Shown here piece after piece: positions 7,925 to 17,149 of a stretch of DNA of 64,000 nucleotides (position 1 is its first letter; every line of letters begins with the position of its first letter). The notes under the pieces were generated by a model. It saw nothing but the letters and a program-made list of their open reading frames with translations. It did no database searches and was not told where the DNA came from. The translations under genes were made by a program, and so were the position numbers. Source of the stretch: Flavobacterium nackdongense (lineage in GTDB: Bacteria; Bacteroidota; Bacteroidia; Flavobacteriales; Flavobacteriaceae); NCBI RefSeq assembly GCF_004355225.1, contig NZ_CP037933.1, positions 1,054,001-1,118,000 of the forward strand. The letters are read 5' to 3'.

Positions 7925-8701
7925 TTATTTTATAGTAACGTTATCCAAATACAAGCTAAAAATGGCTTTGACATTTTCTAACGCTTCGGTAGTTGGCGAA
8001 GGAGTGTCTGCAAGCGCATACTCCATATTCATTAACTCCCATTTGTGTTTTCCCAATTGGTGAAAAGGGATAATCTCTACTCTTTCAATAGTTTTATAAC
8101 CTGAAAAATGTTTGGCCCATTCGTGTAAATATTTCTCCTGATCCGTATAACCGGGAACAAAAACATAGCGCAGCCACATTGGTTTTCCCGTGCTTTCGCG
8201 GTGTTCTGCAATTTTTAAAGTAGTGGTGTTGCTTAAACTGGTGAGTTTTTTATGCCATTCTGGATTGATGTGTTTGACATCCAACAATAGTAAATCGGTT
8301 CGGTCAAGTAGCTCTTTAGTATGATCGTCTAAAACGCGCCCATTCGAATCCAAACAAGTATTGATTCCGTTTTCGTGCAAACGATCGAAAAAGTGAACTA
8401 ATTTGGCTCTTTGCAACAAAGGCTCACCGCCAGAAACGGTCACTCCACCTTGTTTACCAAAATAGGCTTTTTGTTTTACTGCTTTTGAAACGAGTTCATC
8501 GATAGTCACCAATGTTCCTCCGTGAATGTCTATCGAATCTGGGTTTTGGCAATACAAACATCGAAATTGACAGCCTTGAACAAATACCACCATTCGAATT
8601 CCGGGTCCATCGTGGGTTCCAAAAGTTTCTAAGGAATGAATTCTCAATAAGTCAATTTCAGATTCGTTTAATAAATGGGTGTCTTGCTCTGGGAAGTACA
8701 T
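7925..8701 (-). CDS. pflA: Pyruvate formate-lyase activating enzyme (radical SAM)
   Basis: 258 residues. The radical-SAM cluster motif CX3CX2C is C44/C48/C51 (GCQFRCLYCQNP), preceded by TFGTHDGPGIRMVVF as in PflA. GVTVSGGEPLLQ follows for SAM binding, and LLLDVKHI and VLRY-type motifs continue the family pattern. The enzyme uses S-adenosylmethionine to make the glycyl radical on PflB. It lies 86 bp downstream of pflB on the same strand. Length and motifs match cytosolic PflA; there is no extra ferredoxin domain. Confidence 0.95.
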   Translation of the reverse strand: MYFPEQDTHLLNESEIDLLRIHSLETFGTHDGPGIRMVVFVQGCQFRCLYCQNPDSIDIHGGTLVTIDELVSKAVKQKAYFGKQGGVTVSGGEPLLQRAKLVHFFDRLHENGINTCLDSNGRVLDDHTKELLDRTDLLLLDVKHINPEWHKKLTSLSNTTTLKIAEHRESTGKPMWLRYVFVPGYTDQEKYLHEWAKHFSGYKTIERVEIIPFHQLGKHKWELMNMEYALADTPSPTTEALENVKAIFSLYLDNVTIK

Positions 8702-8787
8702 AGGTGTCTGTTATTAAAATTAAATTCTATTTCCTTAAGTAAAAATTTAAAGAAATAGAATTTATAAAAATACAATATAATTTGAAA

Positions 8788-11022
8788 TTACATTGTACTG
8801 TGGAACGTTCTGCTAATTACTTCTAATTGATGTGCTTTGGACAAACGTACAAAATTCACAGCATAGCCCGAAACACGAATCGTTAATTGCGGATAGTTTT
8901 CTGGGTGATTGTATGCGTCTAACAAGGTTTCTTTGTTCAGAACATTCACATTCAAGTGATGTGCATTTCTTCCAAAATAAGCATCTAAAGTAGTAGTTAA
9001 GTTGGAAACTTGTTCTTCTAAATTGTTTCCTAATGATTTTGGAACCATTGTGAAAGTATAAGAAATTCCGTCCTGAGCATCATTGTAATTCAATTTACTA
9101 ACGGAGTTCAAAGAAGCAATAGCACCATTTTCGTCTCTACCGTGCATTGGATTAGCTCCCGGTGCAAATGACTCACCAGCTTTACGTCCGTCTGGAGTGG
9201 CACCAGTATTGGAACCGTACATTACATTGGAAGTAATGGTCAATAACGAAAGTGTTGGCGTTGAATTTTTATAGGTTTTATGTTTTCTCAACTCATCGAT
9301 AAATATTTTGGTAACTTCCTTAGCGATATCATCAACTCTATCGTCATCATTACCAAATTTTGGAAAATCACCTTCGATATTGAAATCGGTAGTCAATCCG
9401 TATTCGTTTCTAACTGGCGTTACTTTAGCATATTTAATAGCAGAAAGTGAATCGGCAATAATCGAAATTCCCGCAGCACCATAAGCAATATCAATTTTTG
9501 GATTGCTATCAATCAAAGCCATTTGCGCTCTTTCATAGTAATATTTATCGTGCATATAATGAATGATATACATTGATTTGGCATACACACGAGCCACTTC
9601 GGCCAATGTTTTCTTGAACGATTTCATTACGGTATCATAATCCAAAACTTCGTCGTCCATTTCTGAAATTCCACTCACCACCTGAGCACCTTCGGATTCT
9701 TCTCTACCGCCATTCAAGGACAATAAAAGTGCTTTAGGCAAATTGGCACGGGCTCCAAAGTGTTGAATCGTTTTTCCGATTTCTTGGTACGAAACACAAC
9801 AAGCAATTCCGTAATCGTCAGAACCACGGTTTTCTCTCATTAAATCGTCATTTTCGTATTGCAATGATGAAGTATCGATTGAAACTTGAGCACAAAAATC
9901 TTTGAACCCTTGTGGTAATTTTTCAGACCAAAGAATGGTTAAATTCGGTTCTGGTGAAGCACCTAAATTATATAATGTTTGCAAGAAACGGAAAGAAGTT
10001 TTGGTTACTTTAGTTCTTCCATCGTGTAATTGACCTCCAATAGCTTCGGTAACCCAAGTTGGATCTCCACCAAAAATAGCGTCGTAAGCACCTGGACGAA
10101 GGTGACGCACCAATCGCAATTTCATTACAAATTGGTCAATATATTCTTGAGCTTGTTCCTCGTCAATAATTCCAGCTTCAAGGTCATTTTGAATGTAAAC
10201 ATCCAAAAAAGAAGACACATTCCCTAAAGACATCGCAGCACCGTCTTGTTCTTTAACAGCGCTTAAATATGCTAAATATACAAACTGTACGGCTTCGTGA
10301 GCATTTGTAGCTGGTTTTGAAATGTCAATTCCATAAGAAAGAGCCATTTTTTTCATATCTTGTAATGCATTGATTTGCTCAGCAATTTCTTCACGCAAAC
10401 GAACTTTTGCATCACTCATTTCGCCAGACACTTTTTCTTTATCGGCTTTTTTCTCTACAATCAATCTATCTACTCCATAAAGAGCTACTCTTCTAAAATC
10501 ACCTATTATTCTTCCTCTAGCATAATTATCTGGCAAGCCAGTTAATACGTGTTTAGAACGAAAAGTTTTGATTTCACCATCATAAGCATCAAAAACAGCT
10601 TGATTGTGATTTTTTGCGTAATTAAAAATATCTACTACTCTGTCAGAAACTTTCAATCCTTTTTCGGCTACAGCAGATTCTACCAATTTGATTCCACCAT
10701 AAGGTTTCATCGCTCTTTTCAATAGCTCATCGGTTTGAAGACCAACAATGGTTTCATTTTCTTTTTGAATATATCCAGGTCCAAAAGAAGTAATATTGGA
10801 AATAACCTCGGTGTCGATAGCAAGGCAACCATCATTTTCTCTTTCTTTAAGTAGTGTTGCTTTACAAACATCCCAAAGTTGTACTGTTTTATAAGAAGGT
10901 CCTACAAGAAAACTTGCATCTCCTTCATATGATTTAAGGTTTTGTAAAATAAAATCGTGCACATTAATACTCTCTTTCCAAACACCTTCTTTAAGTTCTA
11001 AACTTTTTACTAAATTTTCCAT
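8788..11022 (-). CDS. pflB: Formate C-acetyltransferase (pyruvate formate-lyase)
   Basis: 744 residues, full family length. The adjacent active-site cysteines are C408-C409 in GIACCVSYQ. The glycyl-radical motif RVSGYAVNF near the C-terminus puts the radical on G719. It converts pyruvate and CoA to acetyl-CoA and formate without oxygen; the radical form is cut by O2. With pflA and an OFA transporter downstream it implies fermentation or microaerobic growth, notable in a group usually thought of as aerobic. The start [18 protein letters not shown] is typical. Confidence 0.96.
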   Translation of the reverse strand: MENLVKSLELKEGVWKESINVHDFILQNLKSYEGDASFLVGPSYKTVQLWDVCKATLLKERENDGCLAIDTEVISNITSFGPGYIQKENETIVGLQTDELLKRAMKPYGGIKLVESAVAEKGLKVSDRVVDIFNYAKNHNQAVFDAYDGEIKTFRSKHVLTGLPDNYARGRIIGDFRRVALYGVDRLIVEKKADKEKVSGEMSDAKVRLREEIAEQINALQDMKKMALSYGIDISKPATNAHEAVQFVYLAYLSAVKEQDGAAMSLGNVSSFLDVYIQNDLEAGIIDEEQAQEYIDQFVMKLRLVRHLRPGAYDAIFGGDPTWVTEAIGGQLHDGRTKVTKTSFRFLQTLYNLGASPEPNLTILWSEKLPQGFKDFCAQVSIDTSSLQYENDDLMRENRGSDDYGIACCVSYQEIGKTIQHFGARANLPKALLLSLNGGREESEGAQVVSGISEMDDEVLDYDTVMKSFKKTLAEVARVYAKSMYIIHYMHDKYYYERAQMALIDSNPKIDIAYGAAGISIIADSLSAIKYAKVTPVRNEYGLTTDFNIEGDFPKFGNDDDRVDDIAKEVTKIFIDELRKHKTYKNSTPTLSLLTITSNVMYGSNTGATPDGRKAGESFAPGANPMHGRDENGAIASLNSVSKLNYNDAQDGISYTFTMVPKSLGNNLEEQVSNLTTTLDAYFGRNAHHLNVNVLNKETLLDAYNHPENYPQLTIRVSGYAVNFVRLSKAHQLEVISRTFHSTM

Positions 11023-11519
11023 TTTATATTTCTTATTTTAACTATACTTTTTATCTGTTTTTTTCTATGTTTAAATTTACGAAATATGTAAATAGAATAT
11101 AGATTTTGCGATTTTTTTAGGAATCCCGCAAAGTTTTTCTTCATTGAAAACCAATTCAATAAATTATTAGCCACATAAATTTAAAATCCTAATTTTTTGA
11201 AGGGTTTTGAAAGAAAATTGTGAAAATTACGATAACGGTATAGCTTTTTCAATTTTTAATTTTTACTCCATTTTCTTCTGAAAACGAACTCCTAGCGAAA
11301 ATTTGAATTTCAAAAAACAAATTAACTGATGTTAAAATCTTACTAAAAAAACGTAAAAAATACTAGTTCGAAAGCAAACCAATTGTTGTAGAAATGTTAA
11401 ATAAAATCCCCTCTCAAAGCAAAACTTCGAAAGAGGATTTAGTGAAATTTTATCTTAATATGATTTACAGTTTCAATTCAAATTATAGTATCAAAAATGA
11501 CTCCTATATAATAAGCAAT
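11023..11519. other. Intergenic region upstream of pflB
   Basis: About 500 bp of AT-rich DNA between pflB (minus) and the 3' end of the GMP reductase gene (minus). It must contain the pflB promoter, but I see no clean TAnnTTTG with -33 element. The 84-residue plus-strand frame running into the GMP reductase gene (11394-11648) looks spurious. No RNA gene or strong hairpin is recognised. Confidence 0.5.
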
Positions 11520-12560
11520 TTATTTGGTGTAAACCGTGTTTTCCTGCTCCGCAACCCTTATGAAAGTAGTTCGTTTGGTCAATTCTTTCAAACGGGAAGC
11601 ACCAACGTAGGTACAAGCACTTCGCAAACCGCCAAGAATATCCTTTAAAGTCACTTCAACATCGCCTCTGAATGGGACTTGCACCGTTTTTCCCTCACTT
11701 GCTCTGTATTCGGCAACGCCACCAACGTGTTTTTCCATCGCTGTGGTCGAACTCATTCCGTAAAACTGTTTGAATTTTTCACCGTTGATTTCTATCAATT
11801 CTCCACCACTTTCGGTATGACCTGCAAGCATTCCTCCAAGCATAACAAAATCAGCACCAGCACCAAAGGCTTTTGCTACATCTCCAGGAGTTTTGCAACC
11901 CCCATCGCTAATGATTTGTCCGCCAAGACCGTGAGCCGCATCGGCACATTCGATAATGGCAGAAAGTTGAGGATAACCTACTCCGGTTTTTACTCTGGTT
12001 GTACAAACCGAACCAGGTCCAATGCCTACCTTAATAATATCGGCTCCAGCCAATAATAATTCCTCGACCATTTCGCCCGTAACCACATTTCCAGCAATAA
12101 TCACTTTGTCGGGATATTGCTTTCGAGTTTGCTGCACAAAATTGACAAAATGTTCCGAATAGCCATTGGCCACATCAATGCAAATGAATTTCAATAAAGG
12201 ATTGGCTTCGAAAATTTGAGCTATTTTTTTAGAATCATTCTTTCCTGTACCAGTACTTATGGCGATATAATCATACATTTCTGGTGCTAAATCATGTAAA
12301 AAATCATTCCATTCCTGAACGGAATAATGTTTATGGATTGCGGTAAAAAGTTTTTCTTCAGCTAAGGCTTTGGCCATTTCAAAAGTTCCTACAGTATCCA
12401 TATTGGCAGCCATTATTGGAACTCCTGTCCAAGTTGTGCTACTATGCAAAAATTTGAATTCTCTTTCTAAACTGACATGAGAACGGCTCTTTAATGTAGA
12501 TCGTTTAGGTCTAATCATTACATCTTTGAACCCCAATTTCATTTCTAATTCAATTCTCAT
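11520..12560 (-). CDS. guaC: GMP reductase
   Basis: 346 residues, an IMPDH/GMPR TIM barrel without CBS domains. It has the GuaC-type start [35 protein letters not shown], the catalytic-cysteine loop [45 protein letters not shown], and the YGMSS motif. It converts GMP to IMP with NADPH for purine salvage. A -7 element TATTTTTG on the minus strand (12601-12608) puts the transcription start about 35 nt ahead of the chosen ATG. Monocistronic. Distinguished from guaB by the missing CBS pair and the [16 protein letters not shown] tail. Confidence 0.94.
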   Translation of the reverse strand: MRIELEMKLGFKDVMIRPKRSTLKSRSHVSLEREFKFLHSSTTWTGVPIMAANMDTVGTFEMAKALAEEKLFTAIHKHYSVQEWNDFLHDLAPEMYDYIAISTGTGKNDSKKIAQIFEANPLLKFICIDVANGYSEHFVNFVQQTRKQYPDKVIIAGNVVTGEMVEELLLAGADIIKVGIGPGSVCTTRVKTGVGYPQLSAIIECADAAHGLGGQIISDGGCKTPGDVAKAFGAGADFVMLGGMLAGHTESGGELIEINGEKFKQFYGMSSTTAMEKHVGGVAEYRASEGKTVQVPFRGDVEVTLKDILGGLRSACTYVGASRLKELTKRTTFIRVAEQENTVYTK

Positions 12561-12677
12561 TTGGTATTGATTTTAATTGTCTAATTATCTTTCAAAATTA
12601 CAAAAATATAGCGGAACAACACTATATTTTGATGGGCTATAAATAAGGTAAACGTGCTATTTTGCAAAATAAAATTA

Positions 12678-12982
12678 GCCACGAATTACACGAATTAACA
12701 CAAATTTCGTTGCCATAACACGAACTATAAGAATAGTAAAAAGTTTAAAACCACATAGAAAAATTGTTTCTTTAAAATAGAAAGACGCTTTGCTCATCAT
12801 AGATTTACTTCGTCAGTTCGTCCCGATAATTATCGGGGCCCGGGTTATAGCTATAAGTAAATGAAATACCTATGTAAACTTCTCTAGATTATATTTTTAT
12901 TACTCTATGTGGTTAAAAATCATTAATTGAATTCAATTTTTCAGTATCAATATAATTTGTGTTAATTCGTGTAATTTGTGGC
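12678..12982. repeat. Nested repeat island bounded by 29-bp inverted repeats
   Basis: The outer arms 12678-12706 and 12954-12982 are inverted copies of one 29-bp word (GTGTTAATTCGTGTAATT is the core), with one mismatch. A similar word occurs once more at 29278-29307. Between the arms sits a complete MITE-like element at 12749-12914. There is no coding sequence. Confidence 0.8.
12749..12914. repeat. Dispersed MITE-like repeat, copy 2 (166 bp)
   Basis: It starts AACCACATAG and ends CTATGTGGTT, the same 10-bp terminal inverted repeats as at 129-295. Reverse-complemented it aligns with copy 1 over its full length, sharing CATAGCTAT/TATAGCTAT, ATAATTATCGGG, GACGAAGTAA and the AGCAAAGC word. It is in inverted orientation relative to copy 1. 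Confidence 0.8.
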
Positions 12983-13016
12983 AAAAAAAAATAATTAGTG
13001 TGTTTAATCTGTGTCT

Positions 13017-13073
13017 AAAAAAACGAATTTCACTAATTAACACCCAATATAATGGTGAAAATTAGTGAAATTT
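13017..13073 (-). terminator. Intrinsic terminator of glyA
   Basis: AATTTCACTAATT (13026-13038) pairs with AATTAGTGAAATT (13060-13072). Read on the minus strand the stem is followed by a T run (complement of the A run at 13017-13023). Confidence 0.75.
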
Positions 13074-13093
13074 ATATTTAAAAAAAGTACTAC

Positions 13094-14368
13094 TTAGAAA
13101 ACGAAAATAGCTCTTTCGCTCATCATTTCGTTTACTTCATCGGCCACTTCTTCGATAATATCTTCGTTGGTATGATCAGATAAAACTTTATCAATCATAG
13201 TAACAATAGTTTCCATATCTTCTTCTACCAATCCACGAGTGGTAATAGCAGCAGTTCCAACACGAATTCCTGAAGTTACAAATGGTGATTTATCATCAAA
13301 AGGAACCATATTTTTATTTACGGTAATTTCTGCTTTCACCAAGGCATTTTCAGCATCTTTACCTGAAATTCCTTTGTTTCTCAAATCAATCAACATCATA
13401 TGATTGTCAGTTCCTCCCGAAATAATATCGTAGCCTCTTTTTACAAAAGCATCGGCCATTGCATTAGCATTTTTTTGCAATTGTAAAGCATATCTAAAGA
13501 AATTATCCGTCAAAGCTTCACCAAAAGCAACCGCTTTAGCTGCAATAATATGCATCAAAGGACCACCTTGATTTCCAGGGAAAACGGCTAAGTCTAATAA
13601 AGAAGACATCATTCTGATTTCACCTTTTGGAGTAGTCAAACCCATTGGATTTGGAAAATCTTTCCCCATCAAAATCAAACCACCTCTAGGTCCACGCAAA
13701 GTTTTATGGGTAGTTGTCGAAACAATATGACAATGTGGAATTGGGTCATTCATCAATCCTTTGGCAATTAAACCTGCAGGATGCGAAATATCTGCCATTA
13801 AAATTGCTCCAACACTATCGGCAATTACTCTGAAACGCTCAAAATCCATATCGCGAGAATAAGCCGAAGCTCCAGCGATAATTAATTTTGGCTGTTCTTT
13901 GGTCGCAATTTCCTGAATTTTATCATAATCCAATCTTCCTGTTTCCTTATCTACACCGTAGAATGCAGGTGAGTACAAACGTCCAGAAAAATTTACTGGC
14001 GAACCGTGCGTTAAATGTCCCCCGTGAGATAAGTCGAAACCTAAAATTTTATCGCCAGGTTTCAAACAAGCAAAGAAAACTGCAGTATTGGCTTGAGAAC
14101 CTGAGTGAGGCTGCACATTGGCATACTCAGCACCAAATAATTCCTTAGCTCTATCTATGGCGATTTGCTCGATAACATCCACCACTTCGCAACCACCATA
14201 ATATCTTTTGCCTGGATAACCTTCAGCATATTTATTGGTTAAAACAGAACCAGCTGCTTCCATTACTTCATCACTTACAAAATTCTCGGAAGCGATAAGT
14301 TCTAATCCATGAATCTGTCTGTCTTGTTCCTCTAAAATAAGGTCAAAAATTTGTTTGTCGCGTTGCAT
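13094..14368 (-). CDS. glyA: Serine hydroxymethyltransferase
   Basis: 424 residues from ATG 14368 ([18 protein letters not shown]). The longer frame upstream crosses the promoter and is not the start. A PLP-fold type I enzyme: [24 protein letters not shown], and the PLP lysine in [14 protein letters not shown]. It interconverts serine and glycine with tetrahydrofolate, supplying one-carbon units. A minus-strand -7 box (14394-14401) lies 26 nt ahead. It is divergent from fumarylacetoacetase. Length is normal; nothing is unusual in the catalytic residues. Confidence 0.97.
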   Translation of the reverse strand: MQRDKQIFDLILEEQDRQIHGLELIASENFVSDEVMEAAGSVLTNKYAEGYPGKRYYGGCEVVDVIEQIAIDRAKELFGAEYANVQPHSGSQANTAVFFACLKPGDKILGFDLSHGGHLTHGSPVNFSGRLYSPAFYGVDKETGRLDYDKIQEIATKEQPKLIIAGASAYSRDMDFERFRVIADSVGAILMADISHPAGLIAKGLMNDPIPHCHIVSTTTHKTLRGPRGGLILMGKDFPNPMGLTTPKGEIRMMSSLLDLAVFPGNQGGPLMHIIAAKAVAFGEALTDNFFRYALQLQKNANAMADAFVKRGYDIISGGTDNHMMLIDLRNKGISGKDAENALVKAEITVNKNMVPFDDKSPFVTSGIRVGTAAITTRGLVEEDMETIVTMIDKVLSDHTNEDIIEEVADEVNEMMSERAIFVF

Positions 14369-14393
14369 TTCTTCGATTTTAGTTAATTTGGCG

Positions 14394-14401
14394 CAAAAAT
14401 A
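14394..14401 (-). promoter_or_regulatory. glyA promoter -7 element
   Basis: CAAAAATA on plus reads TATTTTTG on minus, matching TAnnTTTG. It decides the glyA start at 14368, giving a leader of about 20 nt. No good -33 element is seen at 19 nt. Confidence 0.65.
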
Positions 14402-14412
14402 CAAAAAATCGT

Positions 14413-14442
14413 TTGGTAAATAGTAAGTTTATGATATATTTG
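14413..14442 (+). promoter_or_regulatory. fahA promoter
   Basis: TTG at 14413-14415 and TATATTTG at 14435-14442 are separated by exactly 19 nt, a full match to the Bacteroidota consensus. The coding start is 34 nt further on. Confidence 0.85.
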
Positions 14443-14476
14443 ATGAGTAATTCTTAACAATATAATTAACAATAGT

Positions 14477-15760
14477 ATGCCAATATCAGCTAATAATACC
14501 AACCGTAAATCTTGGATAGAAGTACCAGTTGATAGCGATTTCCCGATTCAGAATATACCATTTGGCGTTTTCATCACCAAGGATGATGTAATAACCATAG
14601 GAACTCGAATAGGAGATTGCGCCATAGATATGGGTGCTTTGCAACAATTAAATTATTTTGAAGGAATCGAATTGACCGATGATATGTTCATGCAAGACAC
14701 CTTGAATGACTTCATTTCAGATGGAAAAAAAACTTGGAGATTGGTCCGAAATCGATTGGCAGAATTGTTCGACGCCACCAATCCCAAACTTAGAGACAAT
14801 AAAGAACACAGGGAAATTGTAATATTTGATGTAAAAGATATCGAAATGCAATTGCCGGTTTTAATTGGCGATTTTACTGATTTTTACAGCAGTCTGGAAA
14901 ACGCAACAAATATTGGCAAAATAATAAACAACCCTGAAAAAGCTTTACCGCTCAACTGGTTTCATATGCCAGTGGGTTATCACGGAAGAAGCTCCACTAT
15001 TATTCCATCGGGTATACCTATTAATAGACCTATGGTACAAACACTTCCCATTGGAGAAACGACTCCTGTTTTTGGACCTTCCCGAATGGTAGATTTTGAA
15101 TTGGAAACCGCTTTTATCACCACCGATGCCAACATTATGGGTGAAAACATTCCCATTAGCGAAGTCGAAGATTATATTTTTGGAATGGTATTAATGAATG
15201 ATTGGAGTGCTCGAGACATTCAAAAATGGGAATCATTATCCTTTGGTCCCTTTTTAGGCAAAAATTTTGCCACTTCCATTTCCTCTTGGATTGTTACCAT
15301 GGATGCCTTAGAACCGTTCAGAGCCAAAGGGCCAAAACAAGATCCTTCGCCTCTTCCCTATTTGCAACAAAAAGGAAAAAACAACTTCGACATCAATTTG
15401 GAAATTGCCATTAAAACGGAAGATGCGACGACCACAACTATATCTAAAACCAACTTCAAATATATTTATTGGTCGATGATTCAACAATTAGCGCATCATA
15501 CTTCCAATGGTTGCCGAGTAAATTCGGGCGATTTGATGGGTTCAGGAACCATTTCTGGACATACTCCCGATAGTTTTGGTTCTCTGTTAGAATTAACTTC
15601 CGGAGGAAAAGCCCCAATCCAACTAAATAACAATACCGAACGCAATTTTTTAAAAGATGGCGACACTGTAATTATGAAAGGTTTTTCTAAAAACAACGGC
15701 GTTAGAATAGGATTTGGAGAGCTTTCAACAAAATTACTTCCCCCTTTTGTGAGGAAATAA
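14477..15760 (+). CDS. fahA: Fumarylacetoacetase
   Basis: 427 residues. N-terminal SH3-like domain (FGVFIT..., IGTRIGDCAIDM) and C-terminal FAH fold with PVGYHGRSSTII, the metal and substrate residues of VDFELETAFI, MNDWSARDIQKWE, GPFLGKNFATSISSWIV, and SGDLMGSGTISG. It hydrolyses fumarylacetoacetate to fumarate and acetoacetate, the last step of tyrosine/phenylalanine breakdown. No other tyrosine catabolic gene is adjacent. Its last 25 coding bases form a direct repeat with 16751-16778, bounding an apparent insertion just downstream. Confidence 0.95.
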   Translation: MPISANNTNRKSWIEVPVDSDFPIQNIPFGVFITKDDVITIGTRIGDCAIDMGALQQLNYFEGIELTDDMFMQDTLNDFISDGKKTWRLVRNRLAELFDATNPKLRDNKEHREIVIFDVKDIEMQLPVLIGDFTDFYSSLENATNIGKIINNPEKALPLNWFHMPVGYHGRSSTIIPSGIPINRPMVQTLPIGETTPVFGPSRMVDFELETAFITTDANIMGENIPISEVEDYIFGMVLMNDWSARDIQKWESLSFGPFLGKNFATSISSWIVTMDALEPFRAKGPKQDPSPLPYLQQKGKNNFDINLEIAIKTEDATTTTISKTNFKYIYWSMIQQLAHHTSNGCRVNSGDLMGSGTISGHTPDSFGSLLELTSGGKAPIQLNNNTERNFLKDGDTVIMKGFSKNNGVRIGFGELSTKLLPPFVRK

Positions 15761-15762
15761 AA
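15735..15762 (+). repeat. 28-bp direct repeat, copy 1 (3' end of fahA)
   Basis: The sequence codes the LPPFVRK end and stop of fumarylacetoacetase. It recurs at 16751-16778 with one mismatch, the last 23 bp being identical. The two copies delimit a 1016-bp unit (15763-16778) that carries a complete lipoprotein gene. Confidence 0.9.
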
Positions 15763-15782
15763 TATTCTTTTAAACTCAATCT

Positions 15783-15816
15783 AATCCGGCATTTTAAGGT
15801 AATGTCGGATTTTTTT
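15783..15816 (+). terminator. Terminator after fahA
   Basis: AATCCGGCATT (15783-15793) pairs with AATGTCGGATT (15801-15811), followed by a T run. It lies inside the segment bounded by the direct repeats. Confidence 0.8.
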
Positions 15817-15935
15817 ATGCCTTTTATCGACAAACTCTTTAATGGCAAAGGTTTTTTTAGCAATAAAAAAAGTAGGTTTATTCGACAATTCAAGAATTTA
15901 ATTAACTACATTTGAATGCCTTAATTTTAAACATC

Positions 15936-16640
15936 ATGAAAAAACTATTTTTACTACTTGCAATAACATTCACCTTAACTTGTTGCGACAAAGACGAAGC
16001 AGACCTATTATCCGAGGGCATTGAAACAAGAGTTTCCGGTAGAATAACAGATTTCAATAATTCGCCGATTTCAAATGTTAAATTAAAAGTCATGGAATAT
16101 AAAAGTAAATCACGTTATCTTAGTTTATATGGTAATTTTCCTGATTTCATTCAAGAAATAGAAGTAAGTGAAACAAATACAAATGGAGAGTATGATTTTA
16201 CTTTTAAAACCAGCGGAAAAGGAAATGTATATCAAATAGAAATACAACCATCTCCAATTAGTGAACAAAAATATTCCAATTGTTGCCATTCCGAGCCTAT
16301 TACTACTATTGGCAATCCTTTTATATTCAATAACAATCAACTAATAAAGTTATATCCTTGCGATGTGACTATAAACTTAAACAATGTTTCTGATTTTCCA
16401 TTTCAAGTGTATCATGAAACTACTCGTAATCCGACTAACAATTCCAACGATATTATTTCTAACAACCAAGTTATAAGAAGGATTTACATTTCTAAATATT
16501 ATCCGCAGAAATTATATATAAATAGAATAAAATCAAACGGAATTAAACAAGTAGCAACTTATATATTTCCAGCATCTAATGTTGAAACTCTTACTGTACA
16601 AAGCATAATAATTAATGAAACTGATTTTAAAAATATTTGA
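15936..16640 (+). CDS. Lipoprotein with carboxypeptidase-regulatory-like domain
   Basis: 234 residues from ATG 15936. A -7 box TACATTTG at 15907-15914 and the signal peptide MKKLFLLLAITFTLTCC decide this start over the ATG at 15912. The lipobox is LTCC. Residues about 30-110 (VSGRITDFNNSPISNVKLKV, TNTNGEYDFTF) are a carboxypeptidase-regulatory/CarbD-like beta-sandwich as found in Bacteroidota surface proteins. The rest has no recognised family. It is the only gene on the segment bounded by the duplicated fahA 3' end. Function unknown. Confidence 0.8.
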   Translation: MKKLFLLLAITFTLTCCDKDEADLLSEGIETRVSGRITDFNNSPISNVKLKVMEYKSKSRYLSLYGNFPDFIQEIEVSETNTNGEYDFTFKTSGKGNVYQIEIQPSPISEQKYSNCCHSEPITTIGNPFIFNNNQLIKLYPCDVTINLNNVSDFPFQVYHETTRNPTNNSNDIISNNQVIRRIYISKYYPQKLYINRIKSNGIKQVATYIFPASNVETLTVQSIIINETDFKNI

Positions 16641-16750
16641 TTAACTTTTCCTTCAATCTAAATATGAATTGCATAAAAAAGAAAGACTATTCTGTTAAAC
16701 AAAGTAATTTTTCAACTTTAGACCATCCAAACCTGTACACTCGTGAATAG

Positions 16751-16778
16751 TACTACCCCCTTTTGTGAGGAAATAAAA
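16751..16778 (+). repeat. 28-bp direct repeat, copy 2 (orphan fahA 3' end)
   Basis: Matches 15735-15762 at 27 of 28 positions. Here it is not attached to any gene: it is an orphan copy of the fumarylacetoacetase tail, about 1 kb downstream of the real one. Confidence 0.9.
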
Positions 16779-17063
16779 AACAATAGTGATTTTTTTTGTT
16801 ACAAATTTCAAAAAAACAAAAGTCTTCATTATTTTTTCGTAAATTTGCGCCAATGAAAAAAATAAGTTTACATATAACTTCTTTATCTCGGATAAACAGA
16901 TCAACTACTTCTCCCGAAGTGCGGATGCTATCGATATAGTCTCCAATTAAGTTTTTCAAATATTTATCCATTTTTCATATTTCACATTTTGAAATTACAT
17001 TTTTTTACTTTTGGATTATTAAATCCTCCAACTAAATTTAGTTTTTGCAAAACAACTGCTACT
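16779..17063. other. Gene-poor gap with a possible promoter and ambiguous small frames
   Basis: TAAATTTG (16840-16847) is a good plus -7 box, followed by a 28-codon frame from 16853. On the opposite strand a frame from 16971 begins MDKYLKNLIGDYIDSIRTSG, which reads like a true protein N-terminus but soon runs into low-complexity sequence and the orphan repeat. It may be a gene remnant. I recognise no family for either and do not call a gene. Confidence 0.35.
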
Positions 17064-17089
17064 ATTTTACGTAGTAAAATGTATTTTTG
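17064..17089 (+). promoter_or_regulatory. Promoter and operator-like dyad of the arginine operon
   Basis: The dyad ATTTTAC-GTA-GTAAAAT (17064-17080) sits directly against a -7 box TATTTTTG (17082-17089), in the spacer where a repressor would block sigma factor. Transcription would start near 17096, 54 nt ahead of the GNAT start. An ArgR-type operator is a reasonable guess, but the site does not clearly match the ArgR box I know from other phyla. Confidence 0.55.
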
Positions 17090-17149
17090 CATGGAGTTTT
17101 TTCATCCTTTTAACATTTTTTCTCACAATCAAAAAATTCAACTATCGAA

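Noticed and set aside
11394..11648. 84-residue plus-strand frame upstream of pflB
   Set aside because: Its second half overlaps the GMP reductase gene on the other strand; it has no promoter, family or sensible composition.
16753..16971. Minus-strand frame beginning MDKYLKNLIGDYIDSIRTSG
   Set aside because: The N-terminus is protein-like but the rest is low complexity and ends in the orphan fahA repeat. Possible relic; not supported as a gene.
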